DNA from: Brachypterus glaber
Lineage: Eukaryota > Arthropoda > Insecta > Coleoptera > Kateretidae
Assembly (NCBI GenBank): GCA_958510825.1
Contig: OY294051.1
Coordinates: 28,259,265 to 28,323,264 of the forward strand
Length of the DNA stretch: 64,000 bases
Reading direction: 5' to 3'
Part shown: positions 21,953-32,439 of the stretch, piece after piece
Layout of the letters: every line of letters starts with the position of its first letter
Numbering within the stretch: the first letter of the stretch is position 1
The notes under the pieces: generated by a model
Told to the model about the DNA's origin: nothing
What the model saw: only the letters and a program-made list of their open reading frames with translations
Databases searched by the model: none
Position numbers and translations under genes: made by a program

Positions 21953-22230
21953 TGAACTTTTTACTGTCAAGTGGGGTGACTTCGGACGGTGTGGGTGACT
22001 TTGGACACTTTTTTGCAAAACCCTCTAAACCAAAACACTTGTGCACAAGTTGTGGGTTTATGTGTATAAGTTGTGTGGTTTGATTCCACAACTTGTGCAC
22101 ACAACCCCATAACTTTGTGCACGCGTTGTTTGGTTCAGAGGGCTTTGCGAAAAAGTGTCCGAAGACACCCACACCGTCCGAATTCACCCCATTTGACGGT
22201 ATATAGCAAAACACCATATTTAGGGGGTCA
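21935..22230. repeat. ~240 bp hairpin with CTTGTGCAC repeats in the loop
   Basis: Arms 21962-22037 and 22127-22201 are inverse copies (GTCAAGTGGGGTGACTTCGG against CCGAATTCACCCCATTTGAC), with weaker pairing further out. The loop carries several ACTTGTGCAC / GTGCACAAGT words. A 135-codon minus-strand frame across this hairpin is only a by-product of the symmetry. Confidence 0.8.
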
Positions 22231-22381
22231 CTTGATCGTTTGTTGCTTTGTTTAGTCGGTTTACCAGGAAAATTTTCTGTTTTGGTTGTTGCAAAGTTGG
22301 TCTGAGAAGAGCTTCTAAATCGCCCAAACCGACCAATAGCCAACGCAAACTAAACAAACCAACAATAGATCAAACGACCCT
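22223..22381. repeat. Inverted repeat, GATC(G/T)TTTGTTG arms
   Basis: Left GGGGTCACTTGATCGTTTG (from 22224) and right CAATAGATCAAACGACCC (to 22381) are inverse, continuing as TTTGTTTAGTCGG against AAACTAAACAAACC. It abuts the hairpin 21935-22230. Confidence 0.65.
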
Positions 22382-22682
22382 ACATTTATGCCGTTTTTTT
22401 TTGTGAAGTTTCATTAGATTTTTTACGTTGAAATATATTTAAAATAGTGTTTATACGCTTTAAAGCAGTGAAAATTGTAATAAAATCATGTTTCCAGTTA
22501 ATTTAATGCACAATAGCATGTAGGAAGAAAATTTAATCGCAGTTTAAGCTAACTCTGATAACACTGGCATACAAAAAAAGGTTAATTACTATTAACCAGA
22601 CTTTATTTTGCTTACGTATTTTTGGGCGATGAGAACGAATGTGACAATGAAAAAGTTCGCTCACCCCCAAAGTACCTCGCTC

Positions 22683-23461
22683 CCCAGGTAGCAAAATAAC
22701 ATGACATTCACGTGAAAGCCACGTTAATATGTGACATGTGATGTTAAGATTGTAGTCTCATTTAACAAGAATGTAGCATGGTGGGGATGTCCTAAGTCCG
22801 CCCCTAATAACATCACATAATGACATCCCGAAAATAACGTGTTTGTGACATCATAAATCCACATTCCTGTTATATCTAATATCTTATGGATGCCGTTACT
22901 GGTATTTTAATATTTAAATAATATCCTAGGATATTAGCTTTTTCTAAATAAAACCATTAAAAACGCTATAACCCTATAAAAAAAATCGGATTTAAAATCA
23001 ATCAGTAATTGAAACAATCACAGATTGAAACAGATAGATTCTAAATACGAAATTGCAGATTAAGCGGAGAATATATTCCTTTAATCCGTGTCGGTGGTCT
23101 TGAGAAGTCCGACAGAGCCCCCTATCCATTGGAAATCGTATAATGTGTATACAATTTCCTTATAATAATTTACTCTATCAACATCATCTTATATCGATTT
23201 TTTTGCTTCGAACGTCGGTGAGAAGCAAAATAACATGACATTCACGTGAAAGCCACGTTAATATGTGACGTGCCATATATTCACAGCGTTGCTAAATATT
23301 TGTTATTAAATAACATGGTTGTCACGTCACACGTGTTACGTTACAAATGTGATGTTAAATACATGTTATTTTTCAATATTATGTGATGTTATGATTTAGT
23401 TTAAAAATACACCCAAAAGTGATGTTAATTTCTTGTAATATAACATCCCTTGCTACCTGGG
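22683..23461. mobile_element. CCCAGGTAGCA element(s) with ATGACATC repeats
   Basis: Ends CCCAGGTAGCAAAATAACAT and ACATCCCTTGCTACCTGGG. The first ~50 bp recur at 23224-23272 (GCAAAATAACATGACATTCA), so a second, shorter copy (23224-23461) may be joined to a first one. Many internal ATGTGACAT / TGATGTTA words are seen. The ends match those of 18485-18818. Confidence 0.75.
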
Positions 23462-23740
23462 TCCCTTCTTATGTAAAAGTAGTTTCAGTAAGATTTGGTT
23501 GAATTTTCAATATGTTATAGTTCTCGATATTCTGTTCAAAAATGTCATAGAGCACAACTCCCAAAACTTAATAGTTTAGGCGCTATAGCACTTTGAAAAT
23601 CTCAAAAACTGCGGTGCGCCGGTATTATGAAAATTTTTTTCGGACCGATTAGACTGAATTTTGGAAATTTTTTTAGTTCTCGACTTTCTAATCAGGCACA
23701 ACTCCCAAAGATATGAAGCTAGCCGTCAGTTTTTCCTTTT
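23462..23740. other. Non-coding stretch, nothing recognised
   Basis: Includes the words ATAGTTCTCGATATTCTG and TAGTTCTCGACTTTCTAAT, a weak internal repeat (near 23518 and 23670) with CACAACTCCCAAA after each. Confidence 0.4.
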
Positions 23741-23958
23741 TTGCAGTTTTTTGAAAAAGGTGATGGGGTCAACGAGCTTTTTTACTGTCAAACTCGTTTT
23801 CAGCACACACAAATACGTCTGATTAAAAGTAATTTACATTATTATTTTTTTGCAGTTTTTTAAAAAAGGTTATGGGGTCAACGAGCTTTTTTACTGTCAA
23901 ACTCGTTTTCAGCACACACAAATACGTCTGGTTAAAAATAATTGACATTATTATTTTT
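23741..23958. repeat. Tandem duplication, 2 x 109 bp
   Basis: TTGCAGTTTTTTGAAAAAGG starts at 23741 and again, with one change, at 23850. Both copies contain GGGGTCAACGAGC, TTACTGTCAAACTCG and CAGCACACACAAATACGTCT. Very few differences separate them. Confidence 0.9.
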
Positions 23959-24255
23959 TTTTGGGCTTGTGTAGTTACATGACATATAAAATACGTTAGA
24001 GGGTAATTTAGAAGTATGTATTATTAATACACTTTCAGAAAACCATTTTCACATTCGCCCGTAGACATGAATTGAGAAATATGTAATTTAACACCACTTT
24101 TCGTAAAATATATACAATTTTACACATTTTAAATTAATATATTCACACTCGAGGGTTCGAAATATCATTTTCTGATGGGGTTAGAACGGTATTTTATTCA
24201 CAATTTTATAAAATATAAAATATTTCAATTATGAATTAACTGAAAAAGACAAATC

Positions 24256-24305
24256 GGCGCCAGTGAGAATCGAACTCACGCTAGCGGGCTAGTCATGCCC
24301 ACGGG
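24256..24305 (-). pseudogene. 3' half of a tRNA-like sequence
   Basis: Read on the minus strand there is an anticodon arm (GGGC, loop ATGACTA, GCCC; T33 present and GAC in the anticodon position, which would be valine), a 5 nt variable loop, a T arm (GTGAG, loop TTCGATT, CTCAC) and a 3' acceptor strand TGGCGCC. No D arm or 5' acceptor strand precedes it, and A replaces the usual pyrimidine at position 32. It is either a truncated tRNA copy or a piece of a tRNA-derived SINE. Confidence 0.6.
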
Positions 24306-24349
24306 GACGAATGTGTAAATGTTTTTCTCGCAGTGTATTTTATTATTAA

Positions 24350-24375
24350 ATAATAATAATAATAATAATAATAAT
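24350..24375. repeat. (AAT)n microsatellite
   Basis: About eight TAA units, 45 bp from the tRNA-like half. On the minus strand it would lie upstream of it. Confidence 0.85.
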
Positions 24376-24379
24376 ATTA

Positions 24380-25550
24380 ATACTTCTAAATTATCCTGTA
24401 ACTTATTTTATATGTGCTTACTAAAGTCAACTTATACAATCAATTTCACCCCATTCCACGGTAAACAGTAGGATAATATACAGACATGAATAATGAACGT
24501 GGCTCATAATTTCTATTTCGTTTTTGTTTCCGAATAGAAACGTACGATGTATTTAAATAAATATTTTCCAAGGCAAATAAATATAGAATTTAACTGAACT
24601 ATTTGTATTTTTAAAGATTTTTAGAGAGAAAGAGTTACAAATATCTAGAAAGCCCATTCAATAAGCTCAATAACGTCTAGTTTCCTATTTCGTAAACATT
24701 CATAAAATTGACAATCTTAAATGTACCATTTTTCACATTTTTTTTTAATTCTTTTTCGATACAATTTCAAACAATCTTGATTCCCTTTTTTATTTTTCCA
24801 ATAATGGCATGCGCAAACAAAAATGTCGTAAGAAATATTTTCTTATACAATCGTATATATAAGCGCTAAATTTTGGACTTTTAGGACATCCAAATATATT
24901 TATAAATTTTTTCAGATTGACAAAGAATAAGTTATATCAAAACTTAGTTTAACTACTTTTTTTATACGTAAAGTATAGCGCCATTCTAGGCTCAGTCATA
25001 TCAACTCAGTCTACTAATTTTTAACCAATACGATTGTGAAAATTTCAAATTAGGCTATTTCATAGCCAAATTTTGATTTTCAAGTCAAAATTAATTTTCA
25101 AAACTCTTGGTTTAATGTGAAGAAAAACCATGAGTTCTCCATGATTTTTGCAAAATTAAATACTAACTTTCGATATTTTAGAAAAACATAACGACAATAA
25201 TTACAAGGTATAGCTCGTATAATATCTCATGAACCTTAAGTTCGTATTAACATAATTGCGCATTTTGGCAATTTTTTTTAATAATATTAAAATTTAATTA
25301 ATATTAATATATTAATTTTTGATGGAAAGTGTTTTTAAGATAGGGTAGGGTAGAGTTATGTTAATGCGTAGTCAGGGTTGAATGTTCATGAGATATTTTA
25401 ACAGCTCTACAACTGTGAGCACTCTGTTTTATAGGCATCTAGTAAGCGCAAGTTTAGAACCAATCAGTTGTCGATCTATTACAATCAGTGTCAGCGCAAG
25501 TCTTTTACACATGCGCAGTGCAGAAATTAGAAAATATTTACAGATAACAT
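24380..25550. other. Non-coding stretch, nothing recognised
   Basis: About 1.2 kb of AT-rich sequence with no exon or repeat pair that I could recognise. Confidence 0.5.
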
Positions 25551-26245
25551 CGGCTAAGAGGTAAATTTACCTAAACCTATTTTTTTTTTCAATATCTGTA
25601 TTTTTACAGAATCTGATACTCTATGTATCTATTTAAAATTAATTTGTATTAAATCAAATTGATTTAATCAATACCTACCGATAAGAAGAAAAACAAAACA
25701 TTTTAGAGGTAAAATTACCTAAACCGATCATAAAATTGTAAGTAAAGCACTCAAGTGTTTTAGCTAGACTTTTAGATATTTCTCATCATTGACATCACGC
25801 AGTAATATAATAGGGATACTTTTCAATTAAAACATGATAGTTCCATACAGAAATTGATCTAATAAATATAATAGATATAATACAAAAGCGCCTGGAAATA
25901 TAAAAAATAAGTACACAATAAAATAAGATATACAAAAATCTTTATAAATATTATAATTTAAACTAGATTCCATATCCCCTTATGTATAGCCTTAGGTTTA
26001 GGTAAATTTACCTCTAAAATGTGTGTCATTTTTAGAATGTCAAGTACCTATACCGATTTATGTTCAATTTAAAATAAAATAGTTAAAAATGAAATGATTT
26101 AAATACATTAACGAATTAAGTGCTCTTTAAGGTACCAAAAAATATTTATAGTAAGTATAAATCACCAAAATAAATTTTAAAATCGTTTTATACGTTTCCT
26201 GAAAAATTTGAAAATATCGAGATAGGTAAATTTACCTCTTAGCCG
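25551..26245. mobile_element. Nested elements sharing AGAGGTAAATTTACC ends
   Basis: Outer ends CGGCTAAGAGGTAAATTTAC (25551) and TTTACCTCTTAGCCG (to 26245). Inner ends CATTTTAGAGGTAAAATTAC (25699) and TTTACCTCTAAAATG (to 26021). All four carry GGTAAATTTACC or a one-base variant followed by TAAACC on the inner side. The inner element probably inserted into, or arose from, the outer one. Confidence 0.7.
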
Positions 26246-26514
26246 ACGATAACGTACTTTATTTTAGTATTTCGTTTGGTGTCTATAATTATAATTATTT
26301 TAAGCTTGTTGGAAATATAAAATAGTAAAAGTTATTATTTAATTTTACTAGTCTAGGCGCCAGCCTGTCCATTTGATTCAATATGGCGGCCAAATGGGCA
26401 CGAACCGGACCATGTGTCCAAACCTATTTCTCAGTCTTATTAGTGTGTATTAATGCCAAACTTTTAAACTGGGGATACATAAAACTGCATAAGTGGGTAA
26501 TCTGGCACTTAAGA

Positions 26515-27030
26515 CCACTTTACACGGAGCAATTTGTACGCAAGTTTGATGCTATGCAAGTTTGCTGCCAGATATAGCATGAGGACAATTGGACATTGAT
26601 TTGCCTTTTCACGGAGCAAGTTGTACGCAAGTTTGGTGCTATATATTGCAAGGTAAACAGTGCTGCCAACCAGACAATTTTGACGTGTCTCTGCGTTTGT
26701 TGACAAAAACATAACCTAGCATTTGCCTTTTTAAGGAAGTTTTTTAGTTAGACAGACCGACCTATTATTAATAATAATAATTATTAACATGTGCAGTTGC
26801 TACTATATTAGTAAAATGAAATCGATTTGGTAACTTTTTTCCAGGTTGGTACCACGAACATAACCATAAAACTTGCGTGAAAATCGCCGAAAAATAGAAC
26901 ATGTTCTAAATAATTTGATGTCACGAAGATAGCCTCAAACTTGCCTGAAGGCATGCGCAGTGACTGAATCATTCTGGCAGCAAACTTGCATAGCATCAAA
27001 CTTGCGTACAAATTGATCCGTGTAAAGTGG
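26515..27030. mobile_element. 516 bp MITE, CCACTTTACACGG ends
   Basis: Terminal inverted repeats of ~60 bp: CCACTTTACACGGAGCAATT on the left and AATTGATCCGTGTAAAGTGG on the right, both with GTACGCAAGTTTGATGCTAT in opposite sense. A third, direct partial copy of the end lies at 26602-26650. It sits just downstream of the yippee-like gene, perhaps in its 3' UTR. Small frames across it reflect the inverted repeat only. Confidence 0.8.
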
Positions 27031-27413
27031 CTTTTAGACTATAAAGAAATAGTAAATCTTTAAATCAGATTTCCAATTAGATTTAAATCTATTATTGTAT
27101 ACTGTACATTTTTGCACTGGTGAAATGTCATTTACGATATTTTTCGTTGCACATGCCGAAGTTGATCAAAATATTCCATTATTTAATTTCGAGAAATACA
27201 ATGTTCATTAAAATTAGTTATCGTCGCACTAGATATAATAGAAAAATGTCGAACTAGTTTAATATATATAAATATTTAAATTGAAAAAATTTTAAAAAAC
27301 AGTTCTTACGAGGGACGATTTCTTTTTTTTTTTCAAAAACGAGAAGAATTGTTTTTTTTTAGCGTGTACGCTGCGTAAAATCACTCGCGGATTATACATG
27401 GTATTTATTTTTG
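27031..27413 (-). other. Probable 3' UTR of the yippee-like gene
   Basis: Lies between the yippee-like stop codon and the MITE at 26515-27030. AATAAA on the minus strand occurs at 27404-27409, only five bases after the stop, so it is unlikely to be the working signal. No other clear AATAAA is present before the MITE. Where the transcript ends cannot be decided from sequence. Confidence 0.4.
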
Positions 27414-27503
27414 TCAGTCCCAGCCGTTTTCTTTTATCATATGTGCTAGTTCTATTATGAATTTACCTTCTTTGTATTTTTGGCTTGATTCGAAGGCATG
27501 CTC
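27414..27503 (-). CDS. YPEL: Yippee-like protein (YPEL1-4 type), last coding exon
   Basis: Encodes 29 residues from [20 protein letters not shown] to KENGWD, with TGA at 27414-27416. This is the C-terminal block of the Yippee fold, almost unchanged from insects to mammals in the YPEL1-4 branch (as I recall the family). The exon follows a pyrimidine-rich acceptor ending TTTTTCAG (27504 and up) and starts in phase 0, which fits the phase-0 end (..LGWKY) of the exon at 35738-35846, so the join reads WKY-EHAF as in the family. Yippee-like proteins are small, mainly nuclear and centrosome-linked zinc-binding proteins of poorly known biochemical role. The 8.2 kb intron before it is full of foldback elements. 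No change in this exon suggests decay. Confidence 0.95.
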   Translation of the reverse strand, partial: EHAFESSQKYKEGKFIIELAHMIKENGWD

Positions 27504-27976
27504 CTGAAAAAGACAATAATTTTATTATTTTTTTTTTCGCCATTTGCGTGATGCTTTGTTTGAAATAAATTTTATAAAAATATGATCAAAATAAAATAAA
27601 AATATACCACGGTGTGCCTTAAACAAAGTTAAATGGAAAGTCAAAGCACCAACGAATTTTTTGATTCTGGGTTATTTTGAGAAATTTCCAAACAGGTTTT
27701 GATAAAAATTGAAATCACTCACGAAACCTTTTTCAAAAAAAAAGTTTAAAAAAAAACTTATTTTTTTTATTTTTCATTTTTTTATTAAGTTTTCTTTTTG
27801 CAAAAAACGAAAAATCAAAATTTTTAATTTTTTTTAAGTAATTTTTTTTTGTGGAATGTGTGTGCAAGTGGGAGGCCCGTTGTAGGCATGCACGCCTTAT
27901 AACGCTCTTGACGGAAAGAAGAGAGGGCGAATGATTCCTCCCCCTTTCGTCGGAGACTTTTTATGTGTTCACTCAC

Positions 27977-28283
27977 GAGTGAGTTAGACCCGGTTCTGAT
28001 TGGTTAAGATGCAATTTTTTTTATTTTTTTGCCATATGATTAAAATTACGTAACATTTACTTATTTTCAAAGTCAAATATGTTACATATTAAAAACAAAA
28101 AAATCGAAAAAAGGGCGACGTTGCTCGAGTCCACAAGCAACTCTTAAACTAAATAGGTAAAATGGTAAAAAACCCATATCGATATCTTTATTAATAACCG
28201 AAAATTTTCGGATAAAAAAAAAACTTACAAATGGCAAAAATTGCATTTTAACCAATAAGAACCGGGACTAACTCACACATACA
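27977..28283. repeat. Hairpin element, GAGTTAG..CCCGGTTCT arms
   Basis: CGAGTGAGTTAGACCCGGTT at the left is mirrored by AACCGGGACTAACTCACAC at the right. TTGGTTAAGATGCAATTTTT is likewise mirrored by AAAAATTGCATTTTAACCAA. Arms are ~55 bp, loop ~200 bp. Confidence 0.7.
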
Positions 28284-29639
28284 AATGTCATTTTTCGATC
28301 CATCATGGACAAGAAAAACTTTGTAGAGTTTTTTTTATTCAAACTGACCCTTAATTGTAATTTTTGAGCCCCCGGTAAATGGAGACCTCGATCCGAGCTC
28401 TGTTAATAATCATGGTAATTACCCATACAGGTTAAATAATTAAAAAAAAAATATATTATGTAAGCTTTTCTCCGGATCTGGTAAAATTTTAGATACGACG
28501 ATTTTAAATAAAAAGATAACCTTGAAAAACTTTTACAACTTCAATAACTACAATTTTATTGATAAATTTTACAAGTGCCTGTAGGCGCATTTATAAATAC
28601 AGCGTTAAGTTCTTTAAAGGTTTTAAATAAATATATCACAGTCTAGACGATTTTTTACAAATTTTATTTCATAAAGTATGCAAACTTAATGATTATGATA
28701 CCGATAATGATTATTGCTGTTTATGTATTTATGCTTGTTCTTCATGTCGTAAAAAAAACGTACCCATGTAAAAAGTTTTGAGCAAAAGATTTAAAAAGTT
28801 AGTATTATTGTAAAAGTATTGTGTGTTGCCTACAACCTGTATTATTAACAGTAAATCCGTTTTTTAAATACCGTCAACCGGGGTTCAATGAATCACTCGG
28901 GGCAAAATAAATTCGTTTATACACGGTGTATTTGAAATAGGATCCAAAATTTTAAGGGGTGATTCTACATCATAAAATACGAAAAAAAGTTTCTATAAAC
29001 ATATCTCTAAAAATGCGTCGTAAGGAAGCTACCCCTTTGAGTGGCTAAAACTTCGGTTTTTATTTAATAACGAGGTTTTGCACGTGAACTAATCCTAATA
29101 AAGTCCATCTTCGTATGTTATTTTCATATACTTATTTTAACCAGGGGTGTGCAAAACTGGGGGGGACATGAGTTTTTTTCTGTGTAACTTTTTTGTTATA
29201 TTATTTTTGGCACATAATTCCTCAGGTTAAAATACATAAAAAAGGTACTCTTGTTGTAATACTGATTAACCGTTTTCGAGAAAACAATCATTTGAAGGTG
29301 AAATTTCACGGTTTGAGAACGAAAAATTAAATACTGAAAACCAAAATTTGAATAATGCAGGTACATCAAAAACTAAGAAAAAAATCTCATATACAGGTAC
29401 TTCCAAAAATCAGCTATGGTCTCCTAAAAACGCACCATTTTTAAAGGTCAATAGTAACTTAAAAAGCGATTTTTCGACCTACATGTAGAGATTTTTTTTT
29501 TAGTTTTGATATAGAATAACCCTGCATCATTGAAAGTTTGGTTTTCAACATTTTAGTAACTAATTGTTGGTCCTTGTATTTGACTTGCAGAATCACACTC
29601 CAAAATAAAATCACAAAAAAGTTATACATATTATGTATA

Positions 29640-30002
29640 AAAACATTGTTTTTTTTTAGTTTTTTTTTTTTTTCGTTTTCGTTTCTCTTCTACAAAAAAC
29701 GAGATTTACATAATATACCTCGTTTTTACTTACTAAAGCTTAAAAAATATAAAACTAATATTAAAATAAAAATTGAATCAGTGACAGCGAGTTAGAGATA
29801 AAAAAACGTTTTTTTCTCCTGAATTCCTATTTTTAATGTCCATGTAAACTTTATTTGTAGGGTATTTTTCTGCTATTTTTCTTATGCCAAATTTATGATA
29901 TAGGTACTTTAAAAATTAAGTAAGTAAAAAGGAGGTAAATTATGTGTATCTTGTTTTTATACGATATAAACGAAAACGAAAAAAAAAAGTAAAAAAAAAC
30001 AA
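29640..30002. repeat. Foldback, T-rich/A-rich arms
   Basis: The left arm (29640-29765) with TTTCGTTTTCGTTT, CGAGATTTACATAATATACC and TTTTTACTTACT is mirrored by the right arm (29895-30002) with AGTAAGTAAAAAGGAGGTAA and AAACGAAAACGAAAA. The arms have diverged. Confidence 0.65.
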
Positions 30003-30054
30003 TCAGCTTTTTTTACATAGAATTTTCGTCTGAATTCAAAAATATAAAAAATTA

Positions 30055-32046
30055 CAGGGTGTTCCATTAAAAAAAAACATATTTATGCCACTTCCGGCGA
30101 AACCGAAAGTGAAACAAAAAAATTAAATCCGCCATTTTATAGCCAATGTAAAATTATATAAATCACCAAATTTTCGTTATTATCGAATGAAGATTAGTCT
30201 TCATTTTTGGGGTGGACATAAAGACCCCCATTGTCCCCAGTAAAGGACCTGGCACACATATAGTATTGTTAGACAGTCTAATATCGTACAAAATACCTTA
30301 AATAAGGTCCCGCAATGACTTTAAACGTAATAAATAAATAAATATAGGGGGGTTCCTGGGCCTCAGTCAAACTGCCTTAAATTTTGATATTTTGTAATTT
30401 CGGTGGAAAACATTAAATTAAGAAAATTGCAGTCAAATTAAATGACCAGTTTCGAAGAAAAACGCTTTTAAAAATCTAATTTTATGACAGATTTTTTGAC
30501 GTATATTAAGGTTATTTTTTACTTACGTAAACATTAACTTAATTAGCCATGCTGGCATTTTCCACGTGTTTGCTAATTATCTGCATATTTTCTGTTAGAT
30601 TTTTGCTTGATTATGTATGAAGCTGAAAGTTTTTTAAAATGTCAAAATATTGTCAAATTTTTTGAAACATGGTTTGGTACATCGACAAATATTTTATAAT
30701 TATAATATTTTATAATTATATATTTTATTTTCTTGATATATTTTTCCAAAAATACGTCTGAGGCTTGACAAATCTGTCATCAACTTTTAACAAATATTAC
30801 TATAAAGGGTTCACTAATGAATTAAGTTGTTGCTAGGCAATCTCAATAATATGTTTTGCGTATGAAAATATCATGAGAGATTCGTCAACCATCAGATATT
30901 GTTTTGAAAAAATATATCAAGAAAATCTAAAACATATAATTATAAAATATTTGTCGATGTACCAAACCATGTTTCAACATAATCAAGCAAAAATCTAACA
31001 GAAAATATACAGATAATTAGCAAACACGTGGAAAATGCCAGCATGTGGAAGTTTCACAAAGTTTTAAAAATTTTATAGAACCACATGTAAGTAAATGATA
31101 ATAAAGCCTTTTATGTAATATTTATCTTGCCTGTTCTTTAATTAATAGAGTATAATAAACTTAAAACGGCTAATTAACTTAATTATATTATTAATACGTA
31201 AGTAAAAAATAACCTTAATATACGTCAAAAAATCTGTCATAAAATTAGATTTTTAAAAGCGTTTTTATTCGAAACTGATCATTTAATTTGGCTGCAATTT
31301 TCCTAATTTAATGTTTACCCCCGAAATTACAAAATATCAAAATTTGAGGCAGTTTGACTGAGGCCCAGGAACCCCCCTATATGTGTGCCAGGTTATTTGA
31401 TATTTTTTGAAGATTAGGGGTTCTTTCTCAGAGGGGCAGCTTGAAAATCAGCGTGTGAGATAACTGATACTAAAACATCTCTTATGTTTGCTTTTACTTT
31501 AGCCAACTCTGGAAAATTACATGTCTAGGTATTTCAATATTTACTTTGCAAATTTGATAAATAAACGCATGGCCTTTGTTGTTTCACAAAGTAATTTAAC
31601 TTAGTAATTAAAATATAAACGATTTTTAAGTTCGGTCGTACAGAAAATGGTTGTATCAGACTTAAAAATAAAAATATACTAGCACTAAAATATCTGTTTT
31701 CAAAGAATTAAAAACTTTAGCCAAAGAGAGAATAAGCCAAAGAGAAGGAAAAACGGACAAAAAAACGAAAACATTACGCGCTGGGCGCCTCCTATTTTAT
31801 GGTATAGAAGTAAACGTTGACGCTACGCGCCTTCAACTTTCTTGGAAAGCTATGAAAGCTTTAATATACCGGGTGGGACAACATACTGGTACACCCCTAT
31901 AACTTTTTTGTTTATTAACTTATCAAAATTAAATTTGGAGGATCTAAATAATTGAAAGAACTGCGTTTTTTGACGTAAAAAAAATCTGTCACTTCCGGTT
32001 TCGCCGGAAATTACCTCAACTTTTGATTTTTAAATGGAACACCCTG
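30055..32046. mobile_element. 2 kb element, CAGGGTGTTCCATT ends
   Basis: TA flanks on both sides (30053-30054 and 32047-32048). Ends CAGGGTGTTCCATTAAAAAA and TTTAAATGGAACACCCTG. Just inside, ACTTCCGGCGAAACCG is mirrored by CGGTTTCGCCGGAA. No transposase can be read. A second element-like start, ACCGGGTGGGACAACATACT, lies near 31868. The inner palindrome 30352-31382 makes up half its length. Confidence 0.75.
30352..31382. mobile_element. ~1 kb near-palindrome, ATAGGGGGGTTCCTGGG ends
   Basis: Ends ATAGGGGGGTTCCTGGGCCT and AGGCCCAGGAACCCCCCTAT. The arms pair nearly to the centre: GGTATTTTTTACTTACG-type blocks, GCATTTTCCACGTGTTTGCT against AGCAAACACGTGGAAAATGC, ACATGGTTTGGTACATCGAC against GTCGATGTACCAAACCATGT. 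The right arm has an extra ~140 bp (31046-31190). Outside the ends GGACCTGGCACACATATA (30242) and TATATGTGTGCCAGGTT (31380) also pair, so the fold reaches past the element with a ~90 bp insertion on the left. Confidence 0.85.
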
Positions 32047-32439
32047 TATAGTTTTACATATTTTGATTAAGAATTAAAGTATGAGTACAACCATGTATTA
32101 TTTGTCAAATCTTGACAGAACATGTAATTTTTTAATTAAATTTATTATTAGACTAGTCATTTTTTGCCAATAAATTTTGATTAAAATATAATGATATTAT
32201 CGATCTTTTAAGAAAAAAAACATGTGATTGAATGGTACTACAATACCAGTACCCAGTATGCACCTCCCGCTGTATTATTTTACATTTGTTGTTGCTGTTA
32301 ATACAAAAATACTTTTTTTAAGCATTCTTAATACAAACAAAAGTAGAGAATGTTTATGCTTTAAAACAAAAAAAGAATCAGTAAATCCATTAATTAGTTT
32401 TCGAAATATTTGAATTTAAAAAATGGCAATTTTTTAGGT

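Noticed and set aside
21936..22343. 135-codon minus-strand open frame
   Set aside because: It spans the two arms of a hairpin and reads the same sequence forward and reversed; no known domain.
26383..26577. Plus-strand frame starting MAAKWARTGP
   Set aside because: Its second half is the terminal repeat of the MITE 26515-27030; no domain.
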